64,000 nt of DNA, from assembly GCF_001625215.2 (NCBI RefSeq), contig NC_030389.2:35267454-35331453 (forward strand). Direction: 5' to 3'. The notes under the pieces are model-generated. The model was not told where the DNA came from and ran no database searches. It was given only the letters and a program-made list of their open reading frames with translations. Position numbers and translations under genes: made by a program. Source of the stretch: Daucus carota subsp. sativus (lineage: Eukaryota; Streptophyta; Magnoliopsida; Apiales; Apiaceae). The first letter of the stretch is position 1, and every line of letters starts with the position of its first letter. This document shows positions 32,290 to 42,145 of the stretch, in pieces.

Positions 32290-33197
32290 TATATTTTCAC
32301 TATGCTCCCGCCAAAATATATGCTAAAAATGTCTGTTGTGTGATTTCAACTGGTCTTGGTTTCCATGTTTCATGTTGTTCAGTGGTACTGTGTGCGAGTC
32401 TCTAAGTTCTATCCAAACATGTGTAATGTTGTTCATGTTATATATATAAAATCTTATGACTATTTTAAAGAAAAAGAGTGTTATTAGTCTCCCCTTTCAA
32501 TAGAGAAAAAGGACACAAATACCACAATTTCCACAAGTAATGCTAAAACTGAAATATCACTTATTAACGCGGGATAATCCAGCGTTTTGATTTTTAGAAG
32601 AAAATGCTACATCATGTTGCGTTTAGGTCTGAAAAATCCTACAAAATGTATTATGGTTTGGTGTTTTAGTATGAAACGCTACATGAAATAGCTTTTAGGG
32701 CTTCAAAACACAAGACGATCTGGTGCTAAGAAATGAAAGATGGATGAACGTCGCGCGAACTATCATTTTGGATTGCAAAGTGATATTTGGGGGCATCTTT
32801 CTTTGGTAATAATATTTGGGACCTTATTTCCGGAAAAGAACTGATAGATTGGGCCAAAACCTCTTTCCATACCAAAGAGTCTGGCACCCTGGACTAATCT
32901 TGTCTGGTATAATAACACTACCAGAAAATCTCTAATTATATATCTGAGTTCAGTGCAGACTGAAATAATCTTTGCAAGATAACATTGCCGGTATATTTAC
33001 TGCATCAAAGAGATGGAGATGTAATTACATGATGGAATAATCTGTTCACCAAGAGCTTATGCATGTATGTCAGAAACTATCAGGTAAATATATGAAGCAT
33101 TATACTCACTTGTGAAGTTGTTAAAGGGTCTGACATTGGTGGAAACAAAGCATCTATGACATAAATTTGAATGATAAGCCCTATAACAAAAATGCCA
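32290..33197. other. SOT-9 3' flank
   Basis: No gene seen. Base-by-base relative of 295-1127, continuing into a degraded tRNA just as the SOT-1 flank continues into an intact one. Confidence 0.55.
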
Positions 33198-33238
33198 CTG
33201 TCACTCGGGTGACCCGGGTTCGATCCCTGGCAACGGCG
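33198..33238 (+). pseudogene. tRNA-Asp pseudogene, 3' half only
   Basis: Matches the 3' part of the tRNA-Asp at 1133-1204 from the anticodon loop onward (ctgtcac, the T arm and the acceptor strand caacggcg), with two mismatches. The acceptor 5' strand, D arm and A box are deleted: flanking 'atgccac' is joined directly to the anticodon loop. It cannot fold or be transcribed as a tRNA. Confidence 0.9.
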
Positions 33239-33480
33239 TTTTTTCTTGTTTTGCCAATACAGCAATACCGGATCTCCAGCATTTTTTCTTGTTTTGCCAA
33301 TACAACAGTAACAGGATCTTTGGCACATCCAAAAGTATTAACCGGATCTTTAGCACATACTTAAACTAGCGAACACAAGAAGTTTCAAGTACAAGAGACT
33401 GATAGGTTTGTTCTTGTTTTGCCATTACATACTTACAGCAATAACCGGAATACCGGATCTTTATCACATCTAAAAGTATA
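33239..33480. repeat. Short tandem repeats ('tgttttgccaatacagcaat' family)
   Basis: Three imperfect units of about 45 bp, each with 'cttgttttgccaatacarcar' and 'ggatct'. Single copies follow other SOTs near 1446, 20665 and 55733. Confidence 0.6.
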
Positions 33481-33812
33481 CGGTAATTTGTAATGCTAAA
33501 CTAGCAAACTAGCACGATTGATGTTGATGACATTTTTGACCATAAGGTTAGCTTTGTGTGGTCTCTGATTGGATCGCTAGGAAATTTGGAAATCATATGA
33601 GGTTTAATCCTAAGCGGAAGTCGAGAGAAATTCAACAACACCTAAATGAAGTCCCGCGGTGTGTTAATTTTGAAAACCATTGTTAATTAGCAAGAAAATC
33701 GCGTTGTCTTCAATTGAAGTTGATATTGCTAAACAATATAAGAGATTATATGATTATGGAGTTGAGGTGCTGGGATGAGTGTGCATATTTACAATTAATT
33801 TAATTTGATGGG
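33481..33812. other. Intergenic
   Basis: Nothing recognised. Confidence 0.3.
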
Positions 33813-34233
33813 TGTTAAGTGACTAATTTTCCAAAAACCTCAAGGTGTTAGGAGGAGGCTTGCCAGGATCATATTCTAACATTCCCCTCTCTCGAAAACC
33901 ACGGGCGCCCATCTTTTGCGGCATAACATTGCCTTCATGTCCTTGATAAATTTTGAGAATATTGGGGGTTACAGGGAGTCGAAACAGCCCCCCTCACCAG
34001 AAAGCCCATTTATGGGTCGAGAGTGGATCACAGACGCCCATCTTTTGGGGCATAATATCGCCTTCGTGTCCTTAATAAATTTTGAGAATATTAATAAATT
34101 TTAAGAATATTGGGGGTCACAGGGAGTCGAACCCGAGTCTCCGGCAAGATTAAGCTCTGATACCATGTCAAGTGACCAATTCTCCTAAAATCTCAAGTTC
34201 AGGAGGAGGTCTTAATAGGATCATATTCTAACA
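33813..34233 (-). mobile_element. TRIM (miniature LTR retrotransposon)
   Basis: A complete miniature element of 421 bp. Terminal repeats of 69 and 68 bp (33813-33881 and 34166-34233) start TG and end CA. The 5-bp target duplication atggg is perfect (33808-33812 and 34234-34238). In minus orientation the initiator-Met primer site TGGTATCAGAGC (34154-34165) abuts the 5' repeat, and a purine-rich tract complementary to ttcccctctctcg abuts the 3' repeat. The interior holds a ~110-bp partial tandem duplication and no coding frame. It depends on proteins from other retrotransposons. Confidence 0.9.
34154..34165 (-). promoter_or_regulatory. TRIM primer-binding site
   Basis: TGGTATCAGAGC on the minus strand, directly next to the 5' repeat. 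Confidence 0.85.
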
Positions 34234-34653
34234 ATGGGTTTGTAATCTCTCTATAAACAATGAGAATATATAGATACTGAAAATAAAAAATATCTGATCA
34301 GATGAACCCATCATATGGTCGCGGAGAACCAATGCTTAAAATAGAACCATAGAACCACTAATATTCTGCTGCAGAATCCTATTTTTTTCATAGATTTTCA
34401 AGATCTAAATCTAAATACATGTTTTTTTTTACATCATTGTGTGTGTGTTCAAAAGTAAATTCAAAATATGATACATAAATAAAACATTTTTTCATGCGCA
34501 GTTCTACCGCAAAACCCTAACTAATACTAGAAATAAGCTAACGGTTCTAAGGGTTATGTGTCTAATGGTTCTACGTGGAACATGACCCACCCATCATAAT
34601 ATGAGTCTTATTTAATCCAGATCACTTGCTGAAAGCCTTAAAACACTGATGTG

Positions 34654-34656
<3 letters not shown>
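34234..34656. other. Intergenic
   Basis: A+T-rich, nothing recognised. Confidence 0.3.

Positions 34657-34708
<52 letters not shown>
34657..34708. repeat. (AT)n microsatellite
   Basis: Uninterrupted AT dinucleotides, about 26 units. Confidence 0.95.
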
Positions 34709-34710
<2 letters not shown>

Positions 34711-34812
34711 AAATTTAATAAAAAAAATTAGTTATATATATTGAAAGTTTTTGCCAATGATATTTTTAAAGATATGCAAGAATAACAAATTTTTAGTGAA
34801 TTTCTAATTTAT
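34706..34812. repeat. Direct repeat, copy 1 (pair at 35892-35996)
   Basis: About 105 bp beginning 'tattgaaatttaataaaaaa' and ending 'ttttagtgaattt', found again at 35892-35996 with few differences. Both copies are preceded by 'gtgca' and AT repeats. They could be ends of an element of about 1.2 kb or a local duplication. Confidence 0.65.
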
Positions 34813-34825
34813 ATATGTATATATA

Positions 34826-34853
34826 TTTATTTATTTATTTATTTATTTATTTA
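34826..34853. repeat. (TTTA)n microsatellite
   Basis: About seven TTTA units. Confidence 0.9.
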
Positions 34854-34999
34854 TAACACTTCCTTAAAATTCATTTTATTACTTATATCCTATCATGGGA
34901 TTCAAATTGTGACTTCACGGTCTCTTACCAGCTTACGGTTTCCTATAGTACACTTAAATAAGTAAGTGTAGACTTGTGTTCACTTAGATGGAACAAAAG

Positions 35000-35880
35000 A
35001 TAGTGAAAATAGAATGACTTTTGTACTACATTTAACCTCTCCATGGAGGACCTCTACATATTTTCTTTATTTATACTATCTCTGTCGGTAGGTGGCTTAA
35101 ATTCTGCAACAACACTTTTCGACTGAAGTATCTATTCTTGACTGCATTTTTCGCCACAGCAGTTTCTCCGGCAGCAGTTTCATAAGTAGACACTAGCCAC
35201 AAGAATGCCACACTTGAACAACCTTGTAGCTATTTTCTAAGGTTGCAGCGCCATACATGACGGATCTTGTCTCATCCACTGACGGATCTGGTCTCATCCA
35301 CAATAAAACCAAAAGATTAACACATGTGAATTCCACTAGTTGGTCAGTATTAGAAGTACCGAAAAAATAAACTAGTTCCTGGTCCTCCCATGATTTCCAC
35401 CGCTTCAAAGTTCAACAAATATTGAACACATTCCTACTATTTACACCAAAATGCATAAAAAATCTTTTACTCTGAGGTCATTTTCGGTCGTAGCCCTATT
35501 CGAACTTCACCTGGGGACCTAGCAACGGACGGGTTACAGCCCCTGATATAATTTAAAAAAAAAGTAAAAAAATAATAATTATATTTATGTATAAAAACTC
35601 GCAAAAATTAATTTAGCTCCTAACAAATTTGATGAATTTATTAATATTGAAATATTATAATGAGATTTCAAAATAAGGCATCTAGAAGAATGTTATTGTA
35701 AGACTTATTTTAATTTTTATATTATATAATATTAATGTATTAGTAATTTTTTCTCATTAATGATATTTTTAAGCACAAGTTAGCCGTCTCAGGGCAATTT
35801 GTATCTGCATGCCATATTGATCACTTTCTGTGCATGGACAACCCCCTGAAAACAAGTAACTTCTAAATATATAGAATAAT
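35000..35880. other. Intergenic
   Basis: No gene or family recognised. Confidence 0.3.
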
Positions 35881-35891
35881 GTGCATATATA

Positions 35892-35988
35892 TATTGAAAT
35901 TTAATAAAAAAAAAGTTAGTTATATATATTGAAAGTGTTTGCCAATGATATTTTTTAAAATATTCAAGAATAACAAATTTTTAGTGAA

Positions 35989-35996
<8 letters not shown>
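35892..35996. repeat. Direct repeat, copy 2
   Basis: Second copy of 34706-34812. Runs into an AT microsatellite at about 35996-36026. Confidence 0.65.
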
Positions 35997-36030
<34 letters not shown>

Positions 36031-36063
36031 CTATATAAATAAATAAATATATATATATATATA

Positions 36064-36519
36064 GGGATAGGATCAAATAAAAAAAAATTTAAGTTACAAA
36101 CTTCACAAACTTTTTTTTGAATTTTTTTTTTGATCTTCCAAACTGTTAATACTTAGTTATAACAAGTATCTATGTTGAAAATTTTTGAAAAAACATCACA
36201 ATTTTAAATATAACGCATTAGATAAATCGTGTATTCAACACATTTGTAACTGGAGTTCAACATTGAGTGTAGAACATTAATTATGTTGAATATATTTATA
36301 GAGATGCTTAAACTATACTTCTGGGGTTTGGGTAGGATTTAGAAAGATAAATATTGGTTAATAATCCCGTTTAACTTAGTTCATACATTAAAAAATTAGT
36401 TTATGTACTTCTCCAATACAATTTTAATCAATGTTCAACAATATTTTTAAAAAAAATGTTGAACTCAAGTTATATATGTGTTAAACAAAAAAAGTTTATA
36501 AGTTTGTACCAGAACCCTC

Positions 36520-36522
<3 letters not shown>
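36064..36522. mobile_element. TA-bounded MITE-like element
   Basis: 459 bp lying precisely between two AT microsatellites, with weakly inverted ends (gggataggatc and the complement of agaaccctcccc). Interior is A+T rich and non-coding. The superfamily is uncertain. Confidence 0.4.

Positions 36523-36561
<39 letters not shown>
36523..36561. repeat. (TA)n microsatellite
   Basis: Uninterrupted TA dinucleotides. Confidence 0.95.
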
Positions 36562-36563
<2 letters not shown>

Positions 36564-37737
36564 GCCTTCTCAGCGGGTAACCAATCAAAATAGTAGTACT
36601 GGATCATATGAACATGGCAGTTATACTTTTCATACCTGCTTTTCTACACGTGCACACATAACTGTTATCACTTGCTTTTCATATTTTATTGTGATCTTTT
36701 TTATGTTTATATTGTATAAATAGTTATGTATTTTATATATATTTTATTTTGTAAATATGTTATGTAAAGAGAGTATCTTAACATATAAAAATTTAATAAA
36801 ATTAAAGTAATTATACATATCTTTAGTTAGTTTGTTAGAAATCATAATAAATTTATATGGAACTTACTTATACAATACTGAACATACAGAACATAATCTT
36901 ATAATAAATTACAGCACATATATGTTTATTATTTTAATTACAGAACATACTTAAAGTACAGAACATAATACAGAACATTATATAAATTATAAAAATACGG
37001 AACATGTGTAAATACAAAACATAATTTTTTAATAAAATTACAGTAAAAATATATATGTTTGTTTATTAGTAAAAATGTTATATTATATATAATTTGGTTA
37101 TAAAAATACAGAACATGCACAATTAAGGAACCTAATCTTGTTATTTTAATTACAGAACATATTTAAAGTACAGAACATAATACAGAACATTATATAAATT
37201 ATAAAAATACGGAACATGTGTAAATATAGAACATAATCTTTTAATAAAATTACAGTGAAAATATATATATGTTTGTTTATTAGTAAAAATATTATATTAT
37301 ATATAATTTGGTTATAAAAATACAGAACTGCACAATTTAGGAATCTAATCTTTTAATAAAATTATAGTAATTTTATATATTTATTTTAATTAAAAAACAT
37401 AAGAATTTAATTATAAATTATTGATATACATAATAATTTTACAAAAAATAAAACAATTATTAAACAAGAGAATAAAAATAATATAATGTATAAAAAATAA
37501 AATTTTTAAAATTATCTCATACACAAAACAATAATTACAAAATTGTATTCATAAACCTAAAATAAAAAAATTTTATGCACAAGCACGTGTCTTGCCCCAT
37601 GTTCTGTTCAGTTATTGTCCGTGGGTGTCGTAAAGAAACAATAGGGTATACTGTACCATCCACATCAATGATCGAAGGGTTGAGCGTGAGTTACTAAGTT
37701 ACCCGTATAAAATGAGTTACTCATTGAAACACACCCT
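36562..37737. mobile_element. TA-bounded A+T-rich element
   Basis: Lies between the microsatellite ending at 36561 and the next TA run. The ends (gggccttctcagcgggtaac and the complement of gttactcattgaaacacaccc) are loosely inverted. It contains the tandem duplication at 36931-37350. No coding frame. Assignment as one element is tentative. Confidence 0.35.
36931..37350. repeat. Two tandem units of about 212 bp
   Basis: Unit 1 starts at 36931 and unit 2 at 37143 (both 'attttaattacagaacat'), with the same order of 'acagaacataatacagaaca' blocks. Short 'tacagaaca' motifs recur throughout. Confidence 0.8.
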
Positions 37738-37779
37738 ATATATATATTATATATATATATATACATACATATATATATA

Positions 37780-38938
37780 GGGTTAATTATCAAACTCATC
37801 ACTGAAGTGAACAAACGGTATCAACTCCATCACTGATCTCCACGGGGTCTCAAGTTGCTCACTAAACTCACTTAATGGTATCAAACTCATCACTGCCGTT
37901 AAAAAAAAGTAACGGAGGTTAGACGGAGTGACAGATTGGCGGGTGAGGTGTCACATTAATAAAAAAGACCGAAGAAAAACAAATGAAAGAAAATAAAAAA
38001 AAGTAGAAAATAGAAATGCCACATAATTTGAAGTTTATATGGAAATAAACCATGCAAACTTTTTATTAAATTGATTGTAGGATATAATTATCTAAATAAA
38101 CGTATCGAACTAAATTTTAATATATAATTAACTAAACAATTAAGATTAACTTTTATGTTTTTTATTAGATTATAATTATTTTTGAATAATATTGAAATGT
38201 TTTCTCTTTTAATAAATTTTACTTATGTGAATATTATTGTTGGCAAAAAAATATTTTCAAATTTTTTCATATCACCAACTTTTTTAAAATTTTAAGAAAA
38301 ATCTAGAGATAGAATATAAAGAAATTCATTTCGATTTTTAACACTTCTATTTCTTTTGGAGTTTCTTGTAAAAAACAAAAACATGAAAATAAATATATGT
38401 AAATTTAATATATGAAGCAACACACATTGTCCAAATCTTCAAAAACGACACATAATGTTTAAACATATTTTTTTGCCAACAATAATATTCACATAAATAA
38501 AATTTATTAAAAGAGAAAACATTTCAATATTATTCAAAAATAATTATAATCTAATAAAAAACATAAAAGTTAATATTAATTGTTTAGTTAATTATATATT
38601 AAAATTTAGTTCCATACATTTATTTAGATAATTATATCCTAAAATCAATTTAATAAAAAATTTGCATACTTTATTTTCATACAAACTTCAAATTATGTGG
38701 CATTTCTATTTTCTACTTTTTTTTATTTTCTTTCATTTGTTTTTCTTCAGTCTTTTTTATTAATGTGCCACGTCAACCGCCAATCTGTCACTCCGTCTAA
38801 CCTCCGTTACTTTTTTTAACGGCAGTGATGAGTTTGATACCATTAAGCGAGTTTAGTGAGCAACTTGAGACCCCGTAGAGATCAGTGATGAAGTTGATAC
38901 CATTTTTCCACTTCAGTTATGAGTTTGATAATTAACCC
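37780..38938. mobile_element. 1.16-kb foldback element with ~470-bp arms
   Basis: The left arm starting gggttaattatcaaactcat (37780) reappears as reverse complement ending 38938. The arms match for roughly 470 bp with few mismatches, leaving a loop of about 200 bp near 38265-38465. The element sits between TA repeats (…tata gggttaat / attaaccc tata…), compatible with TA target duplication. There is no coding potential. A transcript through it would form a very long double strand. Confidence 0.85.
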
Positions 38939-39029
38939 TATATATATATATAAAATTTATACTTTCAATATTCCAAAATAAAAATAAGTATATTATGTAA
39001 ATGGGAACTTGATGAGTCGATCCACCTAC

Positions 39030-39050
39030 ATGACAGCTCGTGCCATAAGG

Positions 39051-39084
<34 letters not shown>

Positions 39085-39130
39085 GTGTTTAGTTATCATC
39101 ATTGAGTTTGGAATCAGCCTCAACAGACTA
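39030..39130 (+). pseudogene. Plastid-type 16S rRNA fragment (NUPT)
   Basis: About 100 bp match the conserved 16S stretch AGCTCGTGCC.TAAGGTGTTGGG, then GTCCCGCAACGAGCGCAACCC and a plastid-style TCGTGTTTAGTT...GAGTTTGGAA, with several transitions (for example ccatcg to tcatca). It is an old transfer of organelle DNA to the nucleus and not a working rRNA. Confidence 0.85.
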
Positions 39131-39917
39131 TCGAGCTATTACTTTCAAACCACTCTCTGTATCTATAGATAGAACTCTCTTTATCTATAGATAGAGAGAG
39201 ATCCGCTGCTTGAGCAACCCGACTAAGAGAAGATAAGATTGATTATACGCAAGAACAAATAAACTAAGAAAAAAAGAAGAAGAGAACATTGAAATCGATT
39301 TTCATTGACCAATCAGAACTATCTCCTAGAATCTATAATTGCCTTAAAAGGTCCAATATATTTCATTTATTTAGAAAAATGTTCTGATAACACTGCGAAG
39401 CGCGGTTTATAAACTACTTCTCAAAGTGATTTAAAATACTATGATAAAAGTAATACGGCGGAGCATAATCTAGAATCATAATGCTAAATGTGGCCACATG
39501 GCGTTAGAATAACAAAACTAGTTTGTAACAATAGTTGGAAATGTTTTGGTAAAAGATCTACAATTCAAAGACCTTTTATCGATGAAGTTATAAGCGTTCA
39601 TGTGTATATTGACAACTAATTGTCTGGTCCATTAACCTTTTATAAAAAGAAACAACTTGTTCATATATGGTCGCAATAATGCATATGTACAGAGTATTTT
39701 ATTTTCTGAACAATATTGATAATTAGCGGATAGTTAGCTGAACTTGCTGATCATTTATAGTATTCCATCTTTCTAACAACCTTTTATCCGGACAACTCCC
39801 ATTAGTCTCTGATCATTAAATTAAACAAACTAAAAAAAGACTAGGGTATATTTAAATAATGTATCAGCGCAGAACAAAGAAGACCAGTTTTATGAATTAG
39901 AGGGGAGAAAAACAAAG
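39131..39917. other. Intergenic
   Basis: Nothing recognised apart from a small inverted repeat 'tatctatagatagaactctc' near 39160-39200. Some may be more diverged organelle DNA; I cannot tell. Confidence 0.3.
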
Positions 39918-39920
39918 GCC

Positions 39921-40222
39921 ACACTATAAAAAAAGCGGCTATTTTCGACCGGACGTTAATTTCGACCGTTAACGGTCGAGATCAAATCGGTCGAAATAAC
40001 CGGTCGAAATTAATATATTCGATCGCACCCGGTCGAAATTATATTAACAGGTCGAAAATAACCCTCTAGATTTTTCCCACCCATGCACTTGGTCGAAAAT
40101 AATTGTCGATGGAAAATATCTATGTGGCGGGAAAATGACTAATTTCGACCGTATATATACAGTCGAAATTAGTCATTTTCGACCAGAATTGGACGATAAA
40201 AAATGACCGCTTTTCCTGTAGT
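39921..40222. mobile_element. Non-autonomous CACTA-like element 1
   Basis: 302 bp. Ends ACTATAAAAAAAGCGG and, as complement, ACTACAGGAAAAGCGG, flanked by a 3-bp gcc (39918-39920 and 40223-40225). A CACTA start is possible one base out. The interior repeats a 'ggtcgaaattaa' type motif in both orientations. Confidence 0.75.
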
Positions 40223-40657
40223 GCCAACTCCATCTCTAACAACCCTATAGTTATAGAGAAACTTCTTTGAGGGAAAGCAGATGCATTTTACATTAGCTTA
40301 ATTTACTACATCTTATTTCATTCACTTTTAAGAAATGCAATATCAGAACAAGTGAGCAGAGAAACTTTGATATGTTCTCGTTAAATTTGTCAGCATTATA
40401 TGGCCTTGGACATTTTTGTAGTAACATGTTATGTACCATTCTCCAGCTCCTTCAATTTTCTACCATGTAAATTAGTTCTAAGCAAAAACACATCCAACTA
40501 TGTTAACCAAACATGCATGTCAGTCACTTTCAATCCAGCTATTTTATGGTAGGTGATTACTAATTTAGTAGTACAGAAAGAGTTATTTTCTGCTGGCCTG
40601 CTGACCATTTCGTCCATCACAAAAAGTCAATGCACACATGCATTTAGTATACTATTA

Positions 40658-41044
40658 GGGGTCGTTTGGTTCGAGTTCCACTGGTATAAGGTAAGTGTTT
40701 TGTTCATTCCAAACCCATATAAAATCTATTCCTCAAACCCACAAGATATATATGAGATTTTCATACCCAAAAAGGGAGGTGGGTATGAAACATGGGTTTC
40801 AGGAATCAATTTTTATTTATTTATTTTCATTACTATTTATATCATTTCAAAGATATATATATAAATAATAATTTAATGATATTTAAATTAATTACAATTA
40901 ATAACTCATAAATATTATAATTCAACCATATTTATTCCACCACTCAACCAAACAGCTGATATCAGAAATAATATCTTAAACCCATATCAGCTTAACCCGA
41001 TTCTTCGTTCCAACCCTTTACCCTCTCTCCAACCAAACGACCCC
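40658..41044. mobile_element. PIF/Harbinger (Tourist-like) MITE
   Basis: 387 bp with terminal inverted repeats GGGGTCGTTTGGTT and the 3-bp duplication TTA (40655-40657, 41045-41047), the diagnostic pair for this superfamily. Non-coding. Confidence 0.85.
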
Positions 41045-41826
41045 TTAAACAGTTGCATTGTACAGAGTATTTGATATAGATGAATGGAACACAAAGAATA
41101 GACATATCCCAGAATGAAAAAAGGCAGTTGTATCCATCACATGTGACAAAAGCAAATGTCACCACCATCTTAACGACAGGAGTTTAGCCATTTTAACAAG
41201 TTACATCCAGCAGCGTAGAAATCGGAAATCATGTCTAATCGTTAATATTCATGATTAATCAAAAATTGGAATTAATCGGAATAAAAATTGGATATATTTT
41301 AATATTAAAATATGATTTAATATATATTTATTATTATTAGTTATTTATTAACAAATATATATTTACTCTATTATAAATTCTGTAATTGTTCATGCTTAAA
41401 TAAATATATTATTTTAATTTTAATAAATTATCACATATACTCCCATTAAGAATAATTTATAAGGATTATTAATCAGATTTCAAAAATCAATTCGACCATC
41501 CACATTGTAGAGAGGATTAATCAAGGATTAATCGGTTAAATACTTAAATCGAACTTGCTTAATTCAGTTCGATTAAATAACAATAATATTATATTCTGTA
41601 GTTATTCTACCCACACCATTATAAGAGCTCCATGAGAGAATAATCTACAAATCGGGCATGTGGTTAGAAGTTAAGATTCTCAACTTCTTACAATGCTTCT
41701 ACTTATTTACACAAACAGGTCAAGAAAAACAGAAGCTAAACAAACAGGCCCGATCATCTTTCTTTAGCATTGGTATCTAATTTGTGACTCCCAGCTTTGA
41801 AACTGTATGCTGCCGGTCATTTAATA
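41045..41826. other. Intergenic
   Basis: A+T-rich, nothing recognised. Confidence 0.3.
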
Positions 41827-42063
41827 TTCCCTCTGTCTTTTAATATTTGACGCTTTAACTTTGGACACGTACTTTTAAGTGCTTTGACCGATTAATTAAA
41901 AATATTATTTTTTTAATTTTTTTTTTGAATAAAAATATATAATCAAAATTTTATTTCAAAAAAAAACAATCAATCAAAAAAATAATTTTTACTATCCGGT
42001 CAACTCACCTAAAGATGTGTGCCAAAAGTCAAAACATCAAATAATAAAAAACAGAGGGAGCAA
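41827..42063. mobile_element. Stowaway-like MITE
   Basis: Starts ttccctctgtc after a TA and ends with the complement (cagagggag). The interior has the familiar 'gtcaaa' and 'ccggtcaa' blocks of plant Stowaway elements. Slightly degraded ends. Confidence 0.75.
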
Positions 42064-42145
42064 TTATTAGTGAGATGAGACTTTAAATTATTACGCACTT
42101 GCAAAACATAATTTTAGGATTATGAAATGTTAGCTACATGTAGAC

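Noticed and set aside
39001..39130. Functional rRNA gene
   Set aside because: Only ~100 bp of 16S with several substitutions; no flanking rDNA.
40553..40864. 103-codon frame
   Set aside because: Crosses the start of a PIF/Harbinger MITE and is A+T-driven; no homology seen.
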